Shown one piece after another: positions 7,831 to 16,073 of a stretch of DNA of 64,000 nt. The notes beneath the pieces were generated by a model. It made no database searches, had not been told where the DNA came from, and saw only the letters and a program-made list of their open reading frames with translations. The DNA is from Calditrichia bacterium (lineage in GTDB: Bacteria; Calditrichota; Calditrichia; RBG-13-44-9; J075). A program made the position numbers and the translations under genes. How positions within the stretch are numbered: position 1 is the stretch's first letter; every line of letters starts with the position of its first letter. The stretch covers positions 1-64,000 of the forward strand of contig JANQQU010000035.1 of assembly GCA_028284905.1 (NCBI GenBank), in the 5' to 3' direction.

Positions 7831-10800
7831 TCCTGATTCTCCTTTCCTTTGAATTGGGCTGCATAAGCGGAGGGCGGTTTTCCAAACATCTCCCGGAACG
7901 CCCGGGTAAAGTGCGAGGGACTATTGAACCCGACCTGGTAGGCGATCTCCGAAACATTCCCGCTGTGATTTTCCAGTAGTTGCGCCGCCCGCTGCAGGCG
8001 CAGGGTGCGAATGAACTCGTGCGTAGACTGGCCGGTCAATGCGGACAACTTGCGGTGCAGTTGACTGCGGCTTAGTCCGATTTCTTTCCCGAACGCTTCG
8101 GTAGAAAAATCCGGATCATCGATATGCGTTTCAATTATCGCAATTGCCCGTTGTAAAAAGCGGGCATCGAGGGAAGATAGCACGCTGTCGTCCGTTACAA
8201 AAGTACCTCTCTGGCGGAATTTCTGCCACAGCTTGCGCCGCAGCTCAATGAGATTTTTTACCCGCACCAGTAACTCCCGGGCATTGAAGGGCTTGGCGAG
8301 ATAATCATCCGCGCCGGTTTCCAGACCGGTAATTTTACTCTCGGCATCTGCCTTGGCAGTCAGTAGAATGACCGGTATATGGCTGGTACGTTCATCATTC
8401 TTCAACTGCTGGCACATTTCATAACCGCCCATCTTTGGCATCATCACGTCACTGATAATTAAATCCGGTGTTGCCTGCGCAGCCTTTTTTAAACCCTGTT
8501 TACCATCCTCTGCTTCCAGGATCTGGTAGCGGCCTTTTAAACTCTCCTTCAGGTATGAGCGCATATCGGGATTATCTTCCACGATTAAAACGATTTCGGA
8601 ATGCGGAATGCGGCCTGCCCCTTCGGGAAATGCGGAATTTTCAGATTGAGAGGCCGAGTCGATGCTTGCCGCTTCTGAAGATGCTAAAATGTCATCACGT
8701 CTTAATAATTCCGAATTCCCAATTCCCAACTCCGCATTCGATCTAATTTCTTCTGCTTTCAAATGAGACTTCCCTAATGGCAGAAATACCTTAAAGGTGC
8801 TACCCCCACCCGGTGTGCTTTCCACGGTAATTTCGCCATAATGCAGCTCAACGAGCTCTTTGGTTAACGCCAGCCCAATACCACTGCCTTCTTGATCACG
8901 TGTCTGGGAATCATCCACCTGGTAGAAGCGGTCAAAAATATGCGGCAAGCGCTCCGCATCAATGCCAATCCCACTATCTTTTACAGTTATCAGTAAACAG
9001 TTATCAGCTGTCAGTTTTCCATCCCCAGAACGATCATTATTAATTGATAGCTGATCACTGACAACTGTTAACTGATAACTGTTAACTGATAACTGATAAC
9101 TGTCCACTGATAACTGAACAACAATTTCCCCTCCTACTTCCGTAAACTTGCAAGCATTCGAGAGCAGGTTATTCATAATCTTTTCCAGCTTGTCATGGTC
9201 AACATAGGCCTTATATGAGTTCTCCGGGGCGGTAAAGGAAAGATCGATATCTTTTTGTGCAGCGAGTGATTCGAAGGCAGAAACTACTTTTTGCAGAAAG
9301 GGGACGAGCTCGGTTTCGCACGCCTGCAGTTTCAGGCGACCCGCTTCCAGTCGGGAAATATCCAATAATTGATTGATCAGGCGCAGCAGCCGGTTGCCGT
9401 TGCGGAGAATCATGCGATATTGTTCTGAGATATTGCCTTTAAATTGCCCGGAAAGCATCTGCTCGACCGGGCCGGTAATCAAGGTCAGTGGCGTACGAAA
9501 TTCGTGGGAAATATTGGCAAAAAATCGTGACTTCAGGCGATCGATTTCCCGGAGTTTTTCCGTTTCCACCTGTGCCAGTTCACGTTGTTGGCGCTGTCTT
9601 TCCCGATTGAGCTGATAGCGCAGGGTGCCATAGATCAGTCCGGCGGCGAAAAGTAGGTAAGCGAGATAGGCCCAGCTGGTTTTCCACCAGGGAGGGGTGA
9701 TAATAATTTTAATCGACGTGCCAGTTTCGTTCCACGCCCCGGTCGGGTCGGCTCCCTTCACTCTGAAAGTATACTCTCCCGGGCTGAGATTGGTGTAACT
9801 TGCTTTGTTGCGGTTACCGCTGTAAATCCAATCATTCTCGAACCCCTCGAGTTTGTAGGCAAACTGATTTTTACGGATGTTCGTGTAGTTCAGGGTCGCA
9901 AAGCCAATGGAAAACACCTTATCCTGTTGAGAAATAGACAGCTGCTTTTTGTAGGCCAGAGTGGTATCCAACGGCACTTCCTCATCCAATATGCTAAGTG
10001 AGGTCAGGGCAATTTCGGGGATACGTGATGCGCCCGAAATACTGTCCGGGTGAATATATGTAACCCCATTGACGCCGCCAAAATACATCCCGCCCTCTCG
10101 ATTTTGATGGTAAGCACTGAAATTAAAAACATAGTCATGCAGTCCGTCGACATGATGGAAATTCCGAAAAACACTGCTGGCGGTCGAGAAACGGGACAAT
10201 CCGTTTAAGGTCCCCAGCCAGAGATTGTTCTGGTTGTCAGACATCATTGAAACTACACTGTTGTTGGCCAGACCATTGTCTTCCGTATAATTCACAGTCA
10301 GTTCATTTGTCGGGTCGAAAAGTATGATACCTTCCAGCGTTGCCAGCCACAGTTGGCTTTTGGCGGTTGTGTCTCTAACGGAGGTATCCGGGATAGTTTC
10401 GGCAATAGCGATAATGTTGTTATTGCTAAGACCAGCAGCGACCTCCCGGTTCACCAGAAAGCGGGTGAAGGATTGACTGGCGCGATCATAGCGGTTCAAA
10501 CCACCGGCAGTGCCAACCCAGATATTCCCGGAATGATCTTCAAAAACAGCGTTGATATCTTTATTGCTGAGCGTATTCGGATTATTCACATCAGATAAAT
10601 GATACTGCACAATCCCGGAATACGGCTGGTATTCTATTAATCCCTGGGTGGTGCCGACCCAAATTGTTTCCGAGCGATCCTCATAAATGAACTTGAAATG
10701 GATTGACTGTATCAATCTGCTGGCGAAAGAGAGTTGCCCGGCAGATTTGTTGAGAATATTGAGCCTCCATTCAGTGCCAATCCAGAGCCGCCCGCCCCGG

Positions 10801-12329
10801 TCTTCATAAATGGCGGTAATACTTCTCTCGCCCATCTTCAGAATGTTAGATGAGCGAAAACGAGAATATAAGGCTGGATCATAGTGGATTACTTCGCCGG
10901 TTTTCTTGTCATACTTATGGAGTCCATCGGGATTGCCCATCCAGAGATCGCCGTCCCGGTCTTCATAAATCGCCTGGCAATTCGGGAGACTGATAAAGGA
11001 ACTGGCAATCTTTTTACGCTCAGGGCTATATTTATTGATACCGCTCCCGGTAGTGCCCACCCAAAGTACGCCGTCCCGGTCTTCATAAGCCGCGGTAATC
11101 TCGTGAAGGCTTAAGGTTTCGCGCAACCAGTTCTTGCTCAACTGATCTTTTGGGTTGGTGAACCGCTGAATATTACCACGATGATAGGCGCCGGGTAATT
11201 CCGGATTGAGCAGAATAAAATCGCCAACGGCTCGGTCAAACATAAAGAGATTTTTCCAGTCGGTGCTGACCCAAAGGTCTCCGTGAGGATCTTCAAATAC
11301 GAATGAAATGTGGTTGGTCATAAAATAGAGTACCCGGTTCGGATCATACTTAAAAATAGTAAACTGACATTTTTCCGGATCGAAAAAGGACAAGGGGGTA
11401 TCTAAATGGGGGAGAACCAATTTGTTTACCCCGCCCCCTATGGTACCGATCCAGAATGCGCCATAAGAATCCTGCAATATGCAAGTTACCTGGTTGTCGC
11501 TCAAACTATTGGGATTGGCGGGATCGTGACGGAAACGCAAAAACGATGTCCGTTCATTGTTCAGAACGCTAATCCCGTTATTGGTGGCAATCCAGAGGCA
11601 TCCGGCATTATCTTCAATAAGATGATTAATCTCATCGCTGCTCAGGCTGGCCTCATTTGTGGCATCATGCTGAAAACGGGTAAAGTTATCCTGCTCGCGG
11701 TTATAGCGATTCAGACCGTTCGTTTTAGTGGCAAACCATAAGGTACCGCTATGATCTTCCAGAATCAGGGTGACGTCATCGCCACTGATGCTGTGGGGAT
11801 CGGCCGGATCATGCCGGTAGCGGATAAAGCGATCCTGCACCCGGTCATAGCGATTCACTCCTTCTCCGGCACTAACGAACCACAGTGTGGCGCTGCGGTC
11901 CTCAAACACTTGCGTAATTTCGTTACTACTCAGGCTGTTGATGTTGTCCGGTGCGTGCTGATAATGTTTAAACCGCCCGGTCACGCGATTTAAGCGGTCC
12001 AGACCTTTTCCGCCAATGATTACCCAGAGGATGTTCTCCTTGTCTTCATAAACCTCTTGAATCGTCCCGGCATTCAGACTACGGGAATCGCTCGAATCAT
12101 GGCTGTATAATTTGAAATCATAACCATCAAAGCGGCTCAGCCCCTTTTCGGAAACAAACCACATGAAGCCTTGCTGATCCTGAAAAATGTATGTAACGGT
12201 GCTTTCCGAGAGATTGGTTTCCGCTGGTGTATGCGCTCTTTCCAGCTTCTGAACCTGGGCATTGACGAAAACGGAAGTCGCCAATAAAAGAATAAGACTG
12301 AAAGATCGACGCTTTGGAAAAAACAGCAT
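7827..12329 (-). CDS. hybrid two-component system: propeller sensor, histidine kinase, receiver, AraC output
   Basis: The start at 12329 gives a signal peptide (MLFFPKRRSF, cleavage near VNAQ) and has GGAGGA about 9 bases upstream; the longer frame has neither. Order in the 1500-residue protein: about 24 Reg_prop-like repeats with D-x-G-x-LW-x-GT (residues ~30-790), a Y_Y_Y domain (~800-865), a membrane helix (~880-905), HisKA with phospho-accepting His942 in FFANISHEFRTPLTL, an HATPase domain, a receiver (~1245-1360, Asp in ISDVMMPKMGG) and an AraC-type helix-turn-helix (~1395-1495). This is the architecture of HTCS regulators that sense extracytoplasmic glycans in Bacteroidetes. Coupling to the beta-helix gene at 7830 suggests it controls the 514-7830 genes. 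Odd feature: palindromic DNA elements are translated inside the HATPase domain and the kinase-receiver linker. Confidence 0.93.
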   Translation of the reverse strand: MLFFPKRRSFSLILLLATSVFVNAQVQKLERAHTPAETNLSESTVTYIFQDQQGFMWFVSEKGLSRFDGYDFKLYSHDSSDSRSLNAGTIQEVYEDKENILWVIIGGKGLDRLNRVTGRFKHYQHAPDNINSLSSNEITQVFEDRSATLWFVSAGEGVNRYDRVQDRFIRYRHDPADPHSISGDDVTLILEDHSGTLWFATKTNGLNRYNREQDNFTRFQHDATNEASLSSDEINHLIEDNAGCLWIATNNGISVLNNERTSFLRFRHDPANPNSLSDNQVTCILQDSYGAFWIGTIGGGVNKLVLPHLDTPLSFFDPEKCQFTIFKYDPNRVLYFMTNHISFVFEDPHGDLWVSTDWKNLFMFDRAVGDFILLNPELPGAYHRGNIQRFTNPKDQLSKNWLRETLSLHEITAAYEDRDGVLWVGTTGSGINKYSPERKKIASSFISLPNCQAIYEDRDGDLWMGNPDGLHKYDKKTGEVIHYDPALYSRFRSSNILKMGERSITAIYEDRGGRLWIGTEWRLNILNKSAGQLSFASRLIQSIHFKFIYEDRSETIWVGTTQGLIEYQPYSGIVQYHLSDVNNPNTLSNKDINAVFEDHSGNIWVGTAGGLNRYDRASQSFTRFLVNREVAAGLSNNNIIAIAETIPDTSVRDTTAKSQLWLATLEGIILFDPTNELTVNYTEDNGLANNSVVSMMSDNQNNLWLGTLNGLSRFSTASSVFRNFHHVDGLHDYVFNFSAYHQNREGGMYFGGVNGVTYIHPDSISGASRIPEIALTSLSILDEEVPLDTTLAYKKQLSISQQDKVFSIGFATLNYTNIRKNQFAYKLEGFENDWIYSGNRNKASYTNLSPGEYTFRVKGADPTGAWNETGTSIKIIITPPWWKTSWAYLAYLLFAAGLIYGTLRYQLNRERQRQQRELAQVETEKLREIDRLKSRFFANISHEFRTPLTLITGPVEQMLSGQFKGNISEQYRMILRNGNRLLRLINQLLDISRLEAGRLKLQACETELVPFLQKVVSAFESLAAQKDIDLSFTAPENSYKAYVDHDKLEKIMNNLLSNACKFTEVGGEIVVQLSVDSYQLSVNSYQLTVVSDQLSINNDRSGDGKLTADNCLLITVKDSGIGIDAERLPHIFDRFYQVDDSQTRDQEGSGIGLALTKELVELHYGEITVESTPGGGSTFKVFLPLGKSHLKAEEIRSNAELGIGNSELLRRDDILASSEAASIDSASQSENSAFPEGAGRIPHSEIVLIVEDNPDMRSYLKESLKGRYQILEAEDGKQGLKKAAQATPDLIISDVMMPKMGGYEMCQQLKNDERTSHIPVILLTAKADAESKITGLETGADDYLAKPFNARELLVRVKNLIELRRKLWQKFRQRGTFVTDDSVLSSLDARFLQRAIAIIETHIDDPDFSTEAFGKEIGLSRSQLHRKLSALTGQSTHEFIRTLRLQRAAQLLENHSGNVSEIAYQVGFNSPSHFTRAFREMFGKPPSAYAAQFKGKENQE
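8595..8741. repeat. intragenic GGAATTCGGAATGCGG-type repeat
   Basis: On the plus strand the segment starts with tandem CGGAATGCGGAATGCGG and ends with CCGAATTCCCAATTCCCAA and CTCCGCATTCG, which pair with the start. It is read in frame as the linker between the HATPase and receiver domains of the hybrid sensor (residues ~1196-1245). A related array of the same words lies in the non-coding spacer at 49741-49802. Confidence 0.6.
8983..9117. repeat. intragenic ACTGATAACTGTTAACTG-type palindromic repeat
   Basis: Repeats of the words CAGTTATCAG, AACTGATAACTG and GTTAACTGATAACTG run in both orientations across this segment, so the left and right halves can pair. It is translated as a roughly 40-residue insert (repeating SYQLSVN-like units) between two beta strands of the HATPase domain, in front of the conserved DSGIGID motif. 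Confidence 0.65.
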
Positions 12330-12540
12330 GCGCTTATTCCTCCACCAATTAGAATTATCCCGAAAAAGTAAATGATGTTTCTGTCGCGTGGTCATTCTTT
12401 ATGAGAAAGTTCTCCAGGAATAAAACCCGCTGGCCGGTAGTAAAGTTTCAGAATATTTGCTGTCAAATGATATCATTAGAATAAACCAATGGCGGGAAAA
12501 ACTCAAACCGTTTTTGATAATGGTGGCAATTGGTCGATTC

Positions 12541-12720
12541 TTCTATCGCCCCGTTGGGGCTAAAAACAATTATAATATTTATCAATCTATAAACATATCG
12601 CCCCGCCGGGACGACAGGTCGAGTTAGTAACGTATATTGACGAAAAGCTCCGCTAGGAGCGAAATATTTATAGACCTGATAAATCAACCAAGATAACAAA
12701 GCACCAGCGGTGCGAAATGT
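12541..12720. repeat. cluster of short GC palindromes spaced by AT-rich DNA
   Basis: The 12330-12781 spacer upstream of the hybrid sensor gene holds no gene. It contains the palindromes GCCCCGTTGGGGC (12548-12560), CGCCCCGCCGGGACG (12599-12613), GCTCCGCTAGGAGC (12647-12660) and GCACCAGCGGTGC (12701-12713). They are separated by ATATTTATAGA-like stretches. Short repeats of this pattern are scattered in many FCB genomes. Their function is unknown; this cluster may separate the BMC operon from the sensor gene. Confidence 0.55.
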
Positions 12721-12781
12721 AGAGTGTCGTGTAGCATCAGTTAATGGTAGAGACCGACAGTTTGGGGAAATGGTCCAGTAT

Positions 12782-13204
12782 CTATTGATCAATCGTCGCA
12801 ATCACCTTCAACTCAATGGCAATCGGGGTGGGGAGGGCGGTAATCTCCACCGTAGTGCGGCAGGGTTGGTTCTCTTTAAAATATTCGGCATAGATGCGAT
12901 TGTAGGTGGCAAAATCGGCCTTCATATTGGTGAGAAAGACGGTGACGTCAACGATCTGCTCCCAGGAAGAACCGGCATCTTCGAGAATATAGCGGACATT
13001 GTTGAATACTGAGTGGCACTGCGCTTCGATGTCATAATTGCTGATGTTGCCATTGGCATCAAGGGTTACGCCGGGAATGTCCTTGCTGCCCCGTGCCCGC
13101 GGACCAACGCCGGAGAGAAAGAGGAGATTACCGACCCTCCGGGCATGAGGATAAAGGCCAACCGGTTCCGGTGCCCGGGATGAATTCATTTTTTCTTTAC
13201 TCAT
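12782..13204 (-). CDS. RidA-family protein, 2-aminomuconate deaminase-like
   Basis: The 140-residue product has the RidA/YjgF fold pattern: the N-terminal strand GNLLFLSGVGP, a middle Q-x3-VF-N-x-ILEDAGSSWEQIVDVTVFLT segment, and the C-terminal P-CRTTVEI-ALP-IAIELKVIA signature with the Arg that binds the carboxylate of enamine/imine substrates. The extended N-terminus with PHARRVGN and the RGSKDIPGV segment resembles 2-aminomuconate deaminases more than ordinary RidA. AGGAAA lies upstream of the ATG. It is the last gene of the BMC locus on this strand, after a CoA-independent aldehyde dehydrogenase. In the aminomuconate pathway those two enzyme types act in sequence, but here the substrate is not known; it may instead quench reactive enamines. 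Confidence 0.75.
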   Translation of the reverse strand: MSKEKMNSSRAPEPVGLYPHARRVGNLLFLSGVGPRARGSKDIPGVTLDANGNISNYDIEAQCHSVFNNVRYILEDAGSSWEQIVDVTVFLTNMKADFATYNRIYAEYFKENQPCRTTVEITALPTPIAIELKVIATIDQ

Positions 13205-13253
13205 GGCTATTTCCTGGAAATTTCATTTTGCGCGCTATAATTATAATTGATAC

Positions 13254-13344
13254 TGTCATTGCGAGCGGGCGCCTTTTGCCCTGCGAAGCAATCTCTTAAC
13301 GATATGCTTAAGATTGCTTCGTCGCTGCACTCCTCGCAATGACA
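13254..13344. repeat. TGTCATTGCGAG palindromic element, copy 1
   Basis: Perfect 12-bp arms TGTCATTGCGAG (13254-13265) and CTCGCAATGACA (13333-13344) flank GAAGCAATCTC and its near-complement AGATTGCTTCGTCG. The element fills the spacer between the RidA and aldehyde dehydrogenase genes. Two related copies are at 23871-23959 and 40816-40903. Confidence 0.8.
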
Positions 13345-13378
13345 TAATAGCATCTATTGATCGATTGTCAGCATTAGA

Positions 13379-14821
13379 TCAAAACTTGATGCAAACATTC
13401 TTTGGCTCAGTAAAAAATCGTAGCGCTTCCCAGCCGCCTTCCCGGCCAACACCGGAGTTTTTCACCCCACCAAAGGGCGTGCGTAAATCCCGCAACATCC
13501 AGCAATTCACCCAAACGATTCCGCTCTTCAACTGCCCGGCAATACGATGGGCACGGGGCAGATTTTCCGTCCAGAGAATTGATGCCAGTCCATAGGGCGT
13601 GCCATTGGCGTATGATAGCACTTCTGCTTCATCGTCAAATGGAGTGAGAGTAACCACCGGGCCAAAGATTTCTTCCTGATTGGTGCGACAGGAGGGGGAA
13701 AGACCTTCGATGACGGTTGGGGCAACAAACCAGCCGTTTTTGCAGCGGCCCGCCGGAGTTACTGCTTCGCCCCCGGAAAGAATGGTGCCCCCTTCTTCCC
13801 GGGCCAAAGCGATATAGGAGAGAATCTTCTCCTGATGCGCTTCCGAAACTACCGCGCCGAGGCGGGATGAATCCTCTAACGGATCGCCGACAGTTAATTT
13901 CTGAACGGCAGCGAGGAAGTCGGGCTTAAAACGTTCGTATAGCGACCGCTCTATATAAATCCGCGAGCCGCAGAGGCAGATTTGTCCCTGGTTGCTAAAG
14001 GATGAGCGCAGAGTAGTGGTCAGCATCTCTTCGTAGTTGCAATCGGCAAAGATGATATTTGGATTCTTGCCACCCAATTCCAGGGAGAGCTTCTTGAACA
14101 TCGGTGCCGCAACCCGGGCGATTTCCGCGCCGGTACGAGTGCCCCCGGTAAACGAAATAAGTGGAATATCCGGATGGGTGCTAATTGCCGCGCCGACTTT
14201 TTGGCCATAGCCATGGACGATATTCAAGACACCGGGAGGGAGGCCAGCTTCGATGCAGAGTTCAGACAATAACGCTGCCGTCATCGGGGTAATTTCCGAC
14301 GGCTTTGCGACTACGCAATTACCGGCGGCCAGCGCCGGGGCGATTTTCCAGGTAAAGAGGTAAAGGGGGAGATTCCAGGGAGAGATACAGCCGGCCACGC
14401 CAATTGGATTGCGCAGGGTGTAATTGATCGCCTGATCGCTCATCGGATGCGCCTCGCTGGCAAAGTGCTGAATCGCAGTGGCAAAAAACTGAAAGTTACT
14501 GGCGGCGCGGGGAATATCGACGCTTTTCGCCAACCAGAGCGGTTTGCCATTGTCGATGCTTTCTGCCAGGGCAAGGCGATCGAGATTGGCAAGAATTTTC
14601 TCAGAAACGGCCAGCAGGTGCGCGGCACGCTCGTTGATTGCCAGCCGGGACCACGCCGGAAATGCCTTTTGCGCAGCAATAACCGCCTGATCGATGTCCC
14701 GACTATCGCTGTCCGGAATCAGCGAATAAACTTCTCCAACCGCCGGGTTGTAATTGTCGATATAATCGCCGGAGGCAGGTGCAATCAGATTGCCGTCGAT
14801 GTAATTGCGGATTTTTTCCAT
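13379..14821 (-). CDS. NAD(P)-dependent aldehyde dehydrogenase, aminomuconate-semialdehyde type
   Basis: The start at ATG 14821 (MEKIRNYIDG) gives 480 residues, the usual length for hydrolytic aldehyde dehydrogenases. The longer frame only reads through an inverted repeat from a TTG. Family marks: SPWNLPLYL near 147, SFTGGTRTG near 223, the general base Glu248 in LELGGKNPN, the catalytic Cys282 in NQGQICLCG, and EIFGPVVTLTPF. It should oxidise an aldehyde to a free acid. The sequence style resembles 2-aminomuconic/2-hydroxymuconic semialdehyde dehydrogenases. Unlike the other aldehyde dehydrogenase in this locus it has no N-terminal targeting helix, so it may act outside the shell. There is no good ribosome-binding site because a repeat occupies the spacer. 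Confidence 0.85.
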   Translation of the reverse strand: MEKIRNYIDGNLIAPASGDYIDNYNPAVGEVYSLIPDSDSRDIDQAVIAAQKAFPAWSRLAINERAAHLLAVSEKILANLDRLALAESIDNGKPLWLAKSVDIPRAASNFQFFATAIQHFASEAHPMSDQAINYTLRNPIGVAGCISPWNLPLYLFTWKIAPALAAGNCVVAKPSEITPMTAALLSELCIEAGLPPGVLNIVHGYGQKVGAAISTHPDIPLISFTGGTRTGAEIARVAAPMFKKLSLELGGKNPNIIFADCNYEEMLTTTLRSSFSNQGQICLCGSRIYIERSLYERFKPDFLAAVQKLTVGDPLEDSSRLGAVVSEAHQEKILSYIALAREEGGTILSGGEAVTPAGRCKNGWFVAPTVIEGLSPSCRTNQEEIFGPVVTLTPFDDEAEVLSYANGTPYGLASILWTENLPRAHRIAGQLKSGIVWVNCWMLRDLRTPFGGVKNSGVGREGGWEALRFFTEPKNVCIKF

Positions 14822-14828
14822 GGGGATT

Positions 14829-14893
14829 CGTTGTTCGTTGATCGTTGTTCGTTGATCGTTGTTTCCCAATCGAACAACGATCAACGAACAACG
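14829..14893. repeat. 23-bp perfect inverted repeat (GAACAACGATCAACG family), copy 1
   Basis: Bases 14829-14851 are exactly complementary to 14871-14893, with a 19-base loop. The element is built from GTTGTTCGTTGATC words. It fills almost the whole spacer between a pentamer shell gene (stop at 14894) and the aldehyde dehydrogenase start (14821). In RNA it would be a very stable stem just upstream of the start codon. A related copy is at 21096-21153. Confidence 0.9.
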
Positions 14894-15160
14894 TTATTTA
14901 TCGATTTCGTCAACAATGCCAATCACAATCGACCGTAACGGCGCGGATTTATCATCGATAATCTGCCTTGCAGAATTGCCTTCGTCGATTACCAGCACAG
15001 TTTCGTCATAACCGGCGCCGACGCTATCAATTGCGATCAGGTAATCACCGCTCGGCTTGCCATCGATGGTTAGTTTATCAATGATGAGCAGACGTTTATG
15101 GTCGTAAAAAGGATGATTGATAGTGGAGTAGATTTGGCCGCAAACTTTTCCGAGAATCAT
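14894..15160 (-). CDS. BMC pentameric shell protein (EutN/CcmL family)
   Basis: The 88-residue product (MILGKVCGQIYSTINHP) has the BMC-P pattern: a first strand with LGKV-G, a core D-x-VGAGYDETVLVIDEGNSAR and a C-terminal strand SIVIGIVDEID. BMC-P pentamers cap the vertices of the polyhedral shell. It overlaps the upstream pentamer gene by 4 bases (ATGA at 15157-15160), so the two are translationally coupled. It is one of three BMC-P genes in the locus, and the three are different enough to be distinct subtypes. Confidence 0.9.
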   Translation of the reverse strand: MILGKVCGQIYSTINHPFYDHKRLLIIDKLTIDGKPSGDYLIAIDSVGAGYDETVLVIDEGNSARQIIDDKSAPLRSIVIGIVDEIDK

Positions 15161-15435
15161 GATCCCTCCAGCAGATTGACGCCGTCCACAATACCGATAA
15201 TGGTGTGATCGACCGGCACGAACCAGGGATCGAGTGCCATGGCGGCTTCCCGGCCACCTTCGTAGTAAATCAAATCATCGGGACCGGCCTGGCGGGTCGC
15301 ATCGGCAGCAACCAGCGGTTTGCCGTCAGGCTTCTGCTGTTTATCGAGCGGCTGCACCAGTAGAAAAGGAACGCCTTCCAATCCTTCATACTTGATGGTC
15401 GCAGTAACGGTGCCAATGACTTTACCCAGTAACAT
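15157..15435 (-). CDS. BMC pentameric shell protein (EutN/CcmL family)
   Basis: The start at 15435 (MLLGKVIGTVTAT) is chosen because it matches the family start and has GGAG 9 bases upstream; the longer frame adds residues with no homology pattern. The product is 92 residues with LLVQPLD near 31, QAGPDDLIYYEGGREA in the middle and HTIIGIVDGV at the end, typical of BMC-P. It overlaps the end of the trimer gene upstream by 14 bases. From memory it resembles the first pentamer of the Haliangium ochraceum shell. Vertex capping is the expected role. Confidence 0.9.
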   Translation of the reverse strand: MLLGKVIGTVTATIKYEGLEGVPFLLVQPLDKQQKPDGKPLVAADATRQAGPDDLIYYEGGREAAMALDPWFVPVDHTIIGIVDGVNLLEGS

Positions 15436-16042
15436 CTTTTTCTCCGTCCGGTAATTCCAGGTTCTTCGAGTTATGGAATCGCAGAGAGCCATTCAGCTGC
15501 TCGGCCAGGGCTTCATGCATCATCGGAATAATGCTGGTTTCCGCCGGGCAATTTCGCTGGCCGGCAACTTCCGAAACAATATCAATTGCCTGCTGAATAT
15601 CTTCGATTTCTCCATTGAAGAGCACATATCCTTTACCACCATAATTGTCCCCGAGGCGCATTTCCAGGATGTCCACCGCGGCGCCCTTGATGGCCTTATC
15701 GGCAGCGGCGATTGTTGTTGCGATTGATCGGGTTTCCAGAGTGCCCAAAGATACAGATTGAACTGCAGCCTCTGCGCCGAGCATCGTCGTATAAACCCGG
15801 GGATGCACATCGGGGAGAAAGAGGTTGTCAATGCAAGCCCCGGCAGCGATCTGCATCCCTTTCTGATAAGCTTCATCAACGGAAGCAACACTTCCTGCGA
15901 CGAGAATGAGATATTTTCCCCGGCTGATGGTGCCGGTTTTCAATAGCGCGATCGGTGACTGCTTTAGCATTGCATCAGCGGTTTTCAGGCCGAGGGCAAT
16001 ATTATCAATTTCCAGAAGTGCAATAGCGGGAAAAGGTTTCAT
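15422..16042 (-). CDS. BMC trimeric shell protein, two fused BMC domains
   Basis: The protein contains two tandem BMC domains: residues ~5-90 (ALLEIDNIALGLKTADAMLK and then SRGKYLILVAGSV) and ~100-180 (LGTLETRSIATTIAAADKAIK and then GKGYVLFNGEI). This is the BMC-T class, which forms pseudohexameric trimers in shell facets and often has a larger central pore. No Cys is present at the pore-loop position used for Fe-S binding in PduT, so a redox cluster is not supported. ATG at 16042 is preferred to the in-frame TTG at 16045. It lies 31 bases downstream of the acylating aldehyde dehydrogenase and overlaps the next pentamer gene. Confidence 0.9.
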   Translation of the reverse strand: MKPFPAIALLEIDNIALGLKTADAMLKQSPIALLKTGTISRGKYLILVAGSVASVDEAYQKGMQIAAGACIDNLFLPDVHPRVYTTMLGAEAAVQSVSLGTLETRSIATTIAAADKAIKGAAVDILEMRLGDNYGGKGYVLFNGEIEDIQQAIDIVSEVAGQRNCPAETSIIPMMHEALAEQLNGSLRFHNSKNLELPDGEKDVTG

Positions 16043-16073
16043 CAATGGTTACTTCTCAAGTTCAAATTCATGG

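Noticed and set aside
12463-12801. 112-codon minus-strand frame
   Set aside because: Reads through the GC-palindrome cluster and has no family features.
15422-16042. Fe-S cluster in the BMC-T trimer (PduT type)
   Set aside because: No Cys at the pore-loop position; only one unrelated Cys is present.
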